In this document: positions 1-5,146 of the stretch, in pieces
Layout of the letters: the number at the start of each line of letters is the position of its first letter
Numbering within the stretch: position 1 is the stretch's first letter
DNA from: Gallionellales bacterium CG03_land_8_20_14_0_80_55_15
GTDB taxonomy: Bacteria > Pseudomonadota > Gammaproteobacteria > Burkholderiales > Gallionellaceae
DNA length: 5,300 bases
Assembly (NCBI GenBank): GCA_002780675.1
Contig: PEUR01000166.1
Coordinates: forward strand, 1 to 5,300
Direction of reading: 5' to 3'
The notes under the pieces: generated by a model
The model's input: only the letters and a program-made list of their open reading frames with translations
Told to the model about the DNA's origin: nothing
The model's database searches: none
Translations under genes and position numbers: made by a program

Positions 1-542
1 CTTGCCAGGCTGACCGCCAGCCTGGCATCGAGCCGCTTCAAATCCACGCTGGCAAGCGCCTCGTTCATCGTCGTCACTGTCGTCCGCCCGAACAGCTTGT
101 CGCCGTTCAGGTACGCCCCCTTATCGGCTTCAGCGGCAAACATCTCATCGGCCACCGGATCATAAACCACACCCAATACGGTCTTGCCTTGACGCATAAA
201 GGCAACCGATATGGCGAAATAGGGCAGGCCGCGCACAAAGTTGGACGTGCCGTCTATCGGGTCTATGCACCACAGCCCATCCTGAGCCGTTTTCCAGATG
301 GATTGCTGTTCGTCCTCCGCCATTTCCTCGCCCAGCACCGGCACATTGCAAAAGGATTGCAACTTGCGCACCAGCGCGGCCTGCGTGGCAATATCCGCCT
401 CGGTACATAGACTGCCATCGCTTTTACGCTGATGCGCCACTTTCAGATAACGCGGCATAACTTCTTCTGCGGCGACTAATTTAACCGCTGCCACCGTCGC
501 CTTGAGCAAAGCGCTCATCCCAAATGTGCCCGTTCTCGACAT
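1..542 (-). CDS. Inositol monophosphatase family protein (3' end outside the window)
   Basis: This is a Mg2+-dependent sugar-phosphate or nucleotide phosphatase of the inositol monophosphatase fold (the superfamily of SuhB, CysQ and fructose-1,6-bisphosphatase), acting in the cytoplasm. The minus strand is open without a stop from 542 to the left edge, giving about 180 residues of a family usually near 260-270. Numbered from the ATG at 518, visible motifs are K32-S-D34 followed by T39-E-A-D42, the metal ligand motif G63-E-E65, the signature W83-C-I-D-P-I-D-G-T-S-N-F94 with metal aspartates D86 and D89, and the YDPVADEMF block typical of the family. The third metal-binding Asp lies in the missing C-terminal part. 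I chose ATG 542 because it has an AAAGG ribosome site about 6 bases upstream. ATG 518, eight codons later and in frame, fits the usual family N-terminus but has no ribosome site. It follows the redoxin gene by 41 bases on the same strand, so the two are probably co-transcribed. The substrate cannot be told from sequence. Confidence 0.88.
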   Translation of the reverse strand, partial: MSRTGTFGMSALLKATVAAVKLVAAEEVMPRYLKVAHQRKSDGSLCTEADIATQAALVRKLQSFCNVPVLGEEMAEDEQQSIWKTAQDGLWCIDPIDGTSNFVRGLPYFAISVAFMRQGKTVLGVVYDPVADEMFAAEADKGAYLNGDKLFGRTTVTTMNEALASVDLKRLDARLAVSLA

Positions 543-583
543 ACTGCGCCTTTCTGTTGTTCGTTCACCCAACCTGTCCACAA

Positions 584-1138
584 TCACTTCCACTTCCACT
601 TAATGGAGCAACCCATACTGGCAATCTGCTCGCGCGGCCCTTGTCCCGTCCTCGCAACTTGCAGCATGGCATTGAACAAATCGCGCGGCGCGTCCGGCAC
701 CGCTTCCTTGCGCGATGCATCCAGACGACCGCGATATTGCAACGCCAGCCCGGCGTTGAAGCCAAAAAAATCCGGCGTACAAACCGCGCCGTAATCTTTT
801 GCCACCTGTTGCGTTTCGTCCCACAGATACGGGAAAGGATAGCCATACTGCTGCGCGACCCACTTCATGTTATCGAACGAATCTTCGGCATATTCTGCCG
901 GATCGTTGGACAGGATGGCGATGCTGTTGATGCCGTGCTGCTGCAACTCACGCGTATCGCGGATCAAACGGTCGCGGATGGATTTCACATAGGGGCAATG
1001 ATTGCAGATGAACATCACCAGCAGCCCCTTTTCTCCACGCGCACGCGCCAGGTTGTAATGCTTCCCGTCCACACCGGGCAGATCGAAATCCGGTGCCTTA
1101 CAGCCAAAGTCACACAGCGGGGGTTGCAAACTGACCAT
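584..1138 (-). CDS. Thioredoxin-fold protein, peroxiredoxin-like (AhpC/TSA-related)
   Basis: A 184-residue protein with a thioredoxin fold, related to the peroxiredoxin-like group often annotated as 'thioredoxin family protein'. The N-terminal part has the redoxin pattern A15-P-D-F-D-L-P, then a beta strand (LLVMFI) leading into C45-N-H-C48-P-Y-V, a CxxC motif placed where thioredoxin and TlpA proteins carry their active cysteines. C120-T-P122 matches the cis-proline loop that faces the active site. The C-terminus G176-C-S-I-K-W-K is a pattern I recall as conserved in this group and supplies a further cysteine. No signal peptide is visible, so a cytoplasmic location is inferred; the redox partner is unknown. 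The start at 1138 is chosen over an upstream ATG at 1195 because AGGAG lies about 7 bases before it and the extra 19 residues do not look like family sequence and would cover the promoter. It heads a probable two-gene unit with the phosphatase downstream. Confidence 0.9.
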   Translation of the reverse strand: MVSLQPPLCDFGCKAPDFDLPGVDGKHYNLARARGEKGLLVMFICNHCPYVKSIRDRLIRDTRELQQHGINSIAILSNDPAEYAEDSFDNMKWVAQQYGYPFPYLWDETQQVAKDYGAVCTPDFFGFNAGLALQYRGRLDASRKEAVPDAPRDLFNAMLQVARTGQGPREQIASMGCSIKWKWK

Positions 1139-1147
1139 TCCATACTC

Positions 1148-1175
1148 CTGACAAAAACATTTGAGGCGGTATATT
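1148..1175 (+). promoter_or_regulatory. Promoter for rsmE
   Basis: CTGACA at 1148-1153 (five of six -35 bases) and TATATT at 1170-1175 (five of six -10 bases) are separated by 16 bases. Transcription would start near 1182, leaving a leader of about 26 bases before the rsmE ATG at 1208. The -35 box lies just upstream of the redoxin ATG and its ribosome site on the opposite strand. This is a sigma-70-type match made by eye. Confidence 0.5.
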
Positions 1176-1179
1176 ATCA
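1171..1179 (-). promoter_or_regulatory. Promoter (extended -10) for the redoxin-phosphatase pair
   Basis: On the minus strand the sequence reads TG-A-TAATAT, an extended -10 box, about 33 bases before the redoxin ATG at 1138. The best -35 at 17-base spacing is GTGAGT, matching only three of six consensus bases, which is acceptable for an extended -10 promoter. It is the only good sigma-70-like candidate in the gap. It overlaps the rsmE -10 box on the other strand. Confidence 0.45.
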
Positions 1180-1207
1180 CGCCCATCCTGACCACTCACC
1201 CTTCATC

Positions 1208-1939
1208 ATGCCGCGTTTTTATTGCCCCCCTCCACTCCCTGACCAGGGTTCATTCAACTTGCCGCCCGGGGCGGCGCACCATGCCAGCCGCGTGCTGCGC
1301 CTGCGCGAAGGCGATGCCGTGCAACTATTCGATGGCGAAGGCCATGAATGCCACGGCGTGATTGATGATCTAAGCGGCAAGCAAATCGTCATTGGCGACA
1401 TCCGGCAAGTGGCTGCCGGGCGCGAATCTCCCTTGCCCGTGTTGTTGGCGCAGGCCTTGTCCAGCAGCGAAAAGATGGACTGGGTGATCCAGAAAGCCAC
1501 CGAACTGGGGGTGGTCGAAATCCAGCCGCTGGCCACCGAGCGCAGCATCGCGCGACTTTCCGCCGAACGCGCTCAGAAGCGTACCGAACACTGGCAACAA
1601 GTCATCATCGCCGCCTGCGAACAGTGCGGGCGCAATGTCTTGCCCGTGATCCACCCGCCGCTCGACATCCTGCTCTGGCTGCAACAAATGAGAACCAAAA
1701 AATACAGTAAATTCATAATGTTACCGCAAGGCTCGGTTTCCCTGCAAAGCCAGACCAAGCCGCAAGGCACAGCGGTCTTGCTGATCGGTGCGGAAGGCGG
1801 CTTTACTCAGGTCGAAAGCGATTCCGCCTTGTTGTGCGGCTTCACGCCCATCAAACTCGGCGCGCGCGTAATGCGTACCGAAACCGCCGCCGTCGCGGGT
1901 CTTGCCGCCCTGCAAACACTGTGGGGGGATTTTTGCTAA
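1208..1939 (+). CDS. rsmE: 16S rRNA (uracil-1498-N3)-methyltransferase RsmE
   Basis: RsmE methylates N3 of U1498 of 16S rRNA, in the decoding region of the 30S subunit, using S-adenosylmethionine. The product has 243 residues, the same length as the E. coli enzyme. An N-terminal PUA-like domain (about 1-70, with HHASRVLRLREGDAVQLFDGEG) is followed by a SPOUT trefoil-knot methyltransferase domain. SAM-binding knot motifs are L192-I-G-A-E-G-G-F199 and L217-G-A-R-V-M-R-T-E-T-A227. The interior SSSEKMDWVIQKATELGV and AACEQCGRN blocks are also diagnostic. In both knot motifs an alanine replaces the proline of the E. coli GPEGG and LGPR forms, probably a lineage variant. Start 1208 gives MPRFYCPPPL, the expected family N-terminus. 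The frame stays open upstream to 524, but that stretch is antisense to the redoxin gene. There is no recognisable Shine-Dalgarno sequence before the ATG. It is divergent from the redoxin gene and upstream of the tautomerase and argA. Confidence 0.96.
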   Translation: MPRFYCPPPLPDQGSFNLPPGAAHHASRVLRLREGDAVQLFDGEGHECHGVIDDLSGKQIVIGDIRQVAAGRESPLPVLLAQALSSSEKMDWVIQKATELGVVEIQPLATERSIARLSAERAQKRTEHWQQVIIAACEQCGRNVLPVIHPPLDILLWLQQMRTKKYSKFIMLPQGSVSLQSQTKPQGTAVLLIGAEGGFTQVESDSALLCGFTPIKLGARVMRTETAAVAGLAALQTLWGDFC

Positions 1940-2022
1940 CGGGCATGGCAAAAATGCCGCCAATGAAATGGGGCTCGCAGGGATGTTGCCCAGAGGGCAA
2001 CAGCAAACCCGCCATGCCCGTT
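1938..2022. repeat. Nested palindrome after rsmE
   Basis: A perfect 12-base inverted repeat, AACGGGCATGGC at 1938-1949 and GCCATGCCCGTT at 2011-2022, encloses a second perfect hairpin: TGTTGCCC (1984-1991), loop AGA, GGGCAACA (1995-2002). The left arm begins within the rsmE stop codon. A small competing fold, GGCAT at 1942-1946 with ATGCC at 1954-1958, shares the left arm. No T-rich run follows, so it is not a standard intrinsic terminator. It could stabilise the rsmE mRNA 3' end or be a miniature repeat. No target-site duplication is visible at its ends. Confidence 0.7.
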
Positions 2023-2040
2023 TCCTCCCTCCCAATGGCT

Positions 2041-2077
2041 CCCTCGCTTCGCTCTCCCCCCGCTTGCGGGGGAAGGG
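2041..2077. repeat. REP-like GC-rich palindrome
   Basis: The core is CCCCCGC (2057-2063), TT, GCGGGGG (2066-2072), preceded by CCCTCGCTTCGCTCT and followed by AAGGGG. Palindromes of this wording are scattered between genes in many proteobacteria, and when mistranslated give peptides like LPLPPQAGGE. It may act as a REP-type mRNA stabiliser or weak Rho-related pause site. No U tract follows on either strand. With the preceding nested palindrome it fills most of the rsmE-tautomerase gap; the remaining 2078-2118 is AT-richer and may hold a promoter that I cannot define. Confidence 0.6.
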
Positions 2078-2128
2078 GCAATCGCTGCACGATTTTCACA
2101 TTAACCTTTTGATTACATGGAGAACACC

Positions 2129-2314
2129 ATGCCTTACGTCAACATTCGCATCGCCGGTTCATTGAGCCGCGAACAAAAGGCGCAGATTGCCGCCGAAATC
2201 ACCGCCACACTGGAGCGCATCGCACACAAACCCGCGTCCTATACCTACCTCACCTTCGAGGAAATCAGCGAAGAAAACTGGGCGATTGCGGGCAAACTGC
2301 TCGATGAACGGTAG
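2129..2314 (+). CDS. Small tautomerase-family protein (4-oxalocrotonate tautomerase-like)
   Basis: A 61-residue protein of the tautomerase superfamily, whose members form oligomers of beta-alpha-beta units and use an N-terminal proline, exposed after Met removal, as catalytic base. The ATG at 2129 was chosen over the in-frame ATG at 2117 because it places Pro directly after Met and has GGAG at 2119-2122 with 6-base spacing; the upstream ATG overlaps that ribosome site. Counting Pro as 1, the sequence aligns without gaps to classical 4-oxalocrotonate tautomerase (S12, E14-Q-K16, P34, G54). Position 50 is Trp instead of Phe, a replacement seen in other family members, but Arg11 is Leu and Arg39 is Tyr. 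Canonical 4-oxalocrotonate chemistry is therefore unlikely and the substrate is unknown. It lies between rsmE and argA on the same strand, 76 bases before argA. Confidence 0.87.
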   Translation: MPYVNIRIAGSLSREQKAQIAAEITATLERIAHKPASYTYLTFEEISEENWAIAGKLLDER

Positions 2315-2315
2315 G

Positions 2316-2350
2316 CCGGTTGAAACCGGACATACAGGGCGTATTGCCCT
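2316..2350 (+). other. Two small tandem hairpins before argA
   Basis: Immediately after the tautomerase stop, CCGGT at 2316-2320 pairs with ACCGG at 2325-2329 around a four-base loop TGAA. Then AGGGC at 2336-2340 pairs with GCCCT at 2346-2350 around loop GTATT. Neither is followed by a T run, so they are not intrinsic terminators. They could protect a processed mRNA end or lie in an argA leader. The role is unknown. Confidence 0.4.
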
Positions 2351-2390
2351 AATACCCCTACAGGAATCATTAAATTCAAGGAGACCTTCC

Positions 2391-3734
2391 ATGCCTATCC
2401 CCACCCAATCTGCTGATTTCGTCGCCTGGTTTCGCTCCGTCGCGCCCTACATCAACGCCTTTCGCGGCAAAACCTTCGTCATTGCGTTCGGTGGCGAGGT
2501 GGTGGCGGACGGCAAGTTTGTCGAACTGACGCACGATTTCAATCTATTGGCGGCACTCGGTATCCGGCTGGTGCTGGTACATGGCGCGCGCCCGCAGATC
2601 GAGCAGCATCTGGCGAAAAATAATCTGGATGGTTCTTATCATCAAGGGATACGCCTGACCGATGCCGAAACCATGAAGTGCGTGAAGGAAGCCGCCGGAC
2701 GCTTGCGGCTGGAAATCGAAGCGCTGCTCTCCATGGGGCTGGCGAATTCGCCGATGGCCAATGCCGACATCCGCGTGGCGGGCGGCAACTTCATCACCGC
2801 CCAGCCCATAGGCGTAATCAACGGCGTGGACTTGCAGCACACCGGCAGCGTACGCAAAGTAGACGTGGCGGCACTGCAAGACCGCATGGAATTCGGCGAA
2901 GTGGTGCTGCTCTCGACGCTGGGCTACTCGCCGACTGGCGAAGTGTTCAACCTCACCCTGGAAGATGTCGCCACCGCCACCGCCATCGCACTGGATGCCG
3001 ACAAGCTGGTGTTTCTGATGGACACCGACGGCGTGCAAGGCAAACAAGGCGAGCTGCTCAGAGAACTGACCGTGGCTCAGGCGCAAGCCCTGCTAACCCC
3101 CGCCTTGCCGGGGGGGGCGACACAGCGCCCGTTGCCCGACGACGTGAACCTGTTCCTGCCCTGCGCGATCCGCGCCTGCGAGGCGGGCGTGGCGCGCACC
3201 CATCTGATCAGCCGTCACACCGACGGCTCGGTGTTGCAGGAACTTTTCAGCGACGAAGGCATCGGTACGATGGTGGTGGAATCCACCCTCAACACCCTGC
3301 GCGCCGCCGACATTGAAGACATCGGCGGCATCCTCGAACTGCTGCGCCCGCTGGAAGAGAGCGGCATCCTGGTACGCCGTTCCCGCGAACTGCTGGAACG
3401 CGAGATCGAGCGTTTTATCGTGCTGGAACATAGCCACCGCATCATCGGCTGCGCCGCGCTCTACCCCTTCCCCGACGAGAAAGCGGCCGAACTCGCCTGC
3501 ATGGCGGTGGACGCGCAATGCCGCGATCGCGGTTACGGCGAGGCCATCCTCAGCTATATGACCGATCTGGCCAAATCACAGGGACTGAAAAAACTGTTCG
3601 TCCTCACCACCCGCACCGCGCACTGGTTCATCGAACGCGGCTTCGTGGAAAGCGATGTCACCGCCCTGCCCGAACAGAAAAAATCACTGTATAACTACCA
3701 GCGCAAATCCAAGGTGTTCGTCAGGAAAATCTAA
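2391..3734 (+). CDS. argA: N-acetylglutamate synthase (amino-acid acetyltransferase) ArgA
   Basis: ArgA transfers an acetyl group from acetyl-CoA to glutamate, the first step of arginine synthesis, in the cytoplasm. The product has 447 residues (E. coli ArgA 443). The N-terminal amino-acid-kinase-like domain (about 20-290) shows F33-G-G-E36 and L62-V-H-G-A-R-P-Q69, plus the VFLMDTDGVQ block. In characterised family members this domain carries the arginine feedback site. The C-terminal GNAT domain (about 303-447) has the acetyl-CoA pyrophosphate loop R378-D-R-G-Y-G383 and the TTRTAHWFIERGF block typical of ArgA. The start at 2391 is set by AAGGAG at 2378-2383 with 7-base spacing and gives a normal N-terminus. 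An open frame extends upstream to 2187, overlapping the tautomerase, but has no family sequence. The linker at residues 236-245 is encoded by a GC palindrome containing eight G in a row. No arginine operator was recognised. It may be co-transcribed with the tautomerase. Confidence 0.97.
   Translation: MPIPTQSADFVAWFRSVAPYINAFRGKTFVIAFGGEVVADGKFVELTHDFNLLAALGIRLVLVHGARPQIEQHLAKNNLDGSYHQGIRLTDAETMKCVKEAAGRLRLEIEALLSMGLANSPMANADIRVAGGNFITAQPIGVINGVDLQHTGSVRKVDVAALQDRMEFGEVVLLSTLGYSPTGEVFNLTLEDVATATAIALDADKLVFLMDTDGVQGKQGELLRELTVAQAQALLTPALPGGATQRPLPDDVNLFLPCAIRACEAGVARTHLISRHTDGSVLQELFSDEGIGTMVVESTLNTLRAADIEDIGGILELLRPLEESGILVRRSRELLEREIERFIVLEHSHRIIGCAALYPFPDEKAAELACMAVDAQCRDRGYGEAILSYMTDLAKSQGLKKLFVLTTRTAHWFIERGFVESDVTALPEQKKSLYNYQRKSKVFVRKI
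3097..3117 (+). repeat. REP-like palindrome and G8 tract inside argA
   Basis: CCCCCG at 3097-3102 pairs with CGGGGG at 3109-3114 around a six-base loop, and the G run continues to eight (3110-3117). The wording resembles the intergenic palindrome core at 2057-2072. It encodes roughly T-P-A-L-P-G-G-A (residues 236-243), a loop between conserved blocks of the kinase-like domain. The reading frame is intact in this copy. Confidence 0.5.
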
Positions 3735-3771
3735 CGGTGGAGGGGGTGAGGCGTAGCGAAATACGTCGTGC

Positions 3772-3791
3772 GGTAGAGTGCCCACCCTACC
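3772..3791. repeat. Short imperfect palindrome at the argA/ampG convergence
   Basis: GGTAG at 3772-3776 pairs with CTACC at 3787-3791, and after one mismatch GT pairs with AC around a GCCC loop. The GTAGGGTGGGCA wording on the minus strand resembles a repeat commonly found between proteobacterial genes. It overlaps the last codons and stop of ampG. No T tract follows, so a shared bidirectional terminator is not supported. The remaining bases from 3735 show nothing clear. Confidence 0.35.
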
Positions 3792-5034
3792 ATTTTGCTT
3801 CGTTCCACGGCGCGACCTTGAGCAGCAGCAACATCCCCGGTATCGCCAGCACCGCGCACAGCATGAAGAAGCCGTACCAGCCCAGTCCCTCGACCAGCCA
3901 GCCGGTGGCGGCGTTGGCGAAGGTGCGCGGCATCGCCATCAGGCTGGTGAACAGGGCGAACTGGGTGGCGGTGTAGGCGGGGTGGGTGGTGCGGGCGATG
4001 AAGGCGACGAAGGCCACCGTACCCAGCCCCACGCCCAGCGCCTCCAGCCCGATCACCACCGCCAACTGGATGCGTTCCGGCGCGCCGATCTCAAGATGAT
4101 GCCCGATGGAGGCAAGCCAGGCGAAGCCGAAGATCGCCAATATCTGCACCACGCCGAACAGCCACAGCGCGCGGTTGATGCCGATTTTCACCATCCACAG
4201 CCCCCCCAACATACCGCCGATCACCGCAGGCCAGAGACCTGCGTTCTTGGCGATCAGCCCGATGTCGGTCTTGGAAAAGCCCATATCCAGATAAAACGGG
4301 GTCGCCAGCGCGGTACACAAACTGTCGCCCAGCTTGTAAAACAACAGGAAAGCCAGTATCCACAGCGCGCTCTGCCAGCCTTGCCGATTGATGAATTCGC
4401 GGAACGGTTCGACCACCGCCTCGCGCAAAGTCTTGGGAGGGGTGGCGCGGTGCGGCTCACTCACCATCAGCGTCATCACCAAGCCGGGCAGCATGAACAG
4501 CGCGGTAATGACGAACACTGTGCTCCAGGGCAAAAAGTCGGCCAGGATCAGCGACAGCGAACCGGGTATCAGACCGGCGACGCGATAGGCGTTGACGTGT
4601 ACCGCATTGCCCAGCCCCAGCTCGATGTCGGGCAACAGCTCGCGGCGATAGGCATCCAGCACGATGTCCTGTGTGGCGGACAGCACCGCCAGCAAGGTGG
4701 CGATCCACGCGATGGTAGCCAGATCGTTGCCCGGCGAAAAGCCGCCCATCCCTGCTATCACCGCGAGGAGTCCCACCTGTGTGAGCGCCATCCAGCCGCG
4801 CCGCCTGCCCAACATCGGCAAGGCGTAGCGATCGAGCAACGGCGACCAGACAAATTTCCAGGTATAGGGAAACTGGATTAGCGCGAACAAGCCGATGGTC
4901 TTGAGATCAACATGCTCGGTGCGCAACCAGGCGGGAATCAGATTGAACAGCAGATACAGCGGCAAGCCGGAGGTAAATCCGGTGAACACGCAAATCAGCA
5001 TGTTGCGGGTAAAAAGTTGTTTCCAGACAGACAT
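3787..5034 (-). CDS. ampG: AmpG-family muropeptide permease (MFS transporter)
   Basis: AmpG imports anhydro-muropeptides (GlcNAc-anhydroMurNAc with or without peptide) through the inner membrane, feeding peptidoglycan recycling and, in species with an AmpR/AmpC circuit, beta-lactamase induction. The 415-residue product is highly hydrophobic with roughly 12 predicted membrane segments of the major facilitator type. AmpG-specific blocks are G19-F-T-S-G-L-P-L26, F55-P-Y-T-W-K-F-V-W-S-P-L-L-D-R69 leading into L75-G-R-R-R-G-W81 (the cytoplasmic MFS loop), and S119-A-T-Q-D-I-V-L-D-A-Y-R130. It is shorter than E. coli AmpG (491), lacking the extra C-terminal stretch, as many non-enteric homologues do. 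Start 5034 gives MSVWKQLF with AAAGG five bases upstream. It converges with argA across 52 bases. No other cell-wall recycling gene is in view. Another MFS substrate is possible but less likely. Confidence 0.92.
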   Translation of the reverse strand: MSVWKQLFTRNMLICVFTGFTSGLPLYLLFNLIPAWLRTEHVDLKTIGLFALIQFPYTWKFVWSPLLDRYALPMLGRRRGWMALTQVGLLAVIAGMGGFSPGNDLATIAWIATLLAVLSATQDIVLDAYRRELLPDIELGLGNAVHVNAYRVAGLIPGSLSLILADFLPWSTVFVITALFMLPGLVMTLMVSEPHRATPPKTLREAVVEPFREFINRQGWQSALWILAFLLFYKLGDSLCTALATPFYLDMGFSKTDIGLIAKNAGLWPAVIGGMLGGLWMVKIGINRALWLFGVVQILAIFGFAWLASIGHHLEIGAPERIQLAVVIGLEALGVGLGTVAFVAFIARTTHPAYTATQFALFTSLMAMPRTFANAATGWLVEGLGWYGFFMLCAVLAIPGMLLLLKVAPWNEAKW

Positions 5035-5055
5035 AAAAACCTTTATAGAAGTGCT

Positions 5056-5083
5056 AATTTATTCAGTTTTATCGTTTTCGCAA
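5056..5083 (-). promoter_or_regulatory. Possible ampG promoter
   Basis: On the minus strand TTGCGA (5083-5078) and TAAATT (5061-5056) are spaced by 16 bases, each matching four of six consensus positions, within an AT-rich stretch 22-49 bases before the ampG ATG. A TATAAA at about 5047-5042 is closer to consensus but touches the ribosome site, so it would leave almost no leader. This is a weak prediction. Confidence 0.3.
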
Positions 5084-5109
5084 AAGAAAAAATGCTTTTT
5101 AATCAAGCA
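5082..5109 (-). terminator. Weak intrinsic terminator after hsdM
   Basis: Read on the minus strand, TGCTT (5109-5105) pairs with AAGCA (5097-5093) around a seven-base loop and is followed by TTTTTT-C-TTTT (5092-5082). The stem is only five pairs with two GC, so termination may be partial. It would separate hsdM transcription from ampG, whose likely promoter lies just downstream. Confidence 0.35.
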
Positions 5110-5112
5110 GTT

Positions 5113-5138
5113 GGATTCCCGCTTTCGCGGGAATGACG
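5113..5138. repeat. REP-like palindrome between hsdM and ampG
   Basis: ATTCCCGC (5115-5122), a TTTC loop, and GCGGGAAT (5127-5134) form a perfect eight-pair hairpin; on the minus strand the loop is GAAA, a stable GNRA tetraloop. With flanking GG and GACG it matches a palindrome wording widely dispersed in beta- and gammaproteobacterial intergenic regions. It starts 13 bases after the hsdM stop and may protect that mRNA's 3' end. Confidence 0.65.
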
Positions 5139-5146
5139 GTATTGTT

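Noticed and set aside
3..27. Perfect 9-base inverted repeat, TGCCAGGCT and AGCCTGGCA, inside the phosphatase gene
   Set aside because: It lies in ordinary coding sequence (Leu/Ala codons) and can arise from GC-rich codon use; no other signal supports a regulatory role.
524..1207. Long plus-strand open frame running into rsmE, suggesting a 471-residue protein
   Set aside because: It is antisense to the redoxin gene, has no recognisable domain or ribosome site, and the family N-terminus of RsmE begins at 1208.
1938..2072. CRISPR array or riboswitch
   Set aside because: There are no regularly spaced direct repeats and no recognisable aptamer; only inverted repeats are present.
2678..3316. A 212-codon plus-strand frame inside argA
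   Set aside because: Arg/Gly/His-rich frame-shadow of argA, without a ribosome site or family match.
3735..3786. Bidirectional terminator between argA and ampG
   Set aside because: The stem is short and mismatched and there is no T tract on either strand.
3778..4881. A 367-codon plus-strand open frame opposite ampG
   Set aside because: Its product is rich in Gln, His, Arg and Gly with no domain. This is the expected shadow of a hydrophobic GC-rich membrane protein gene read on the other strand.
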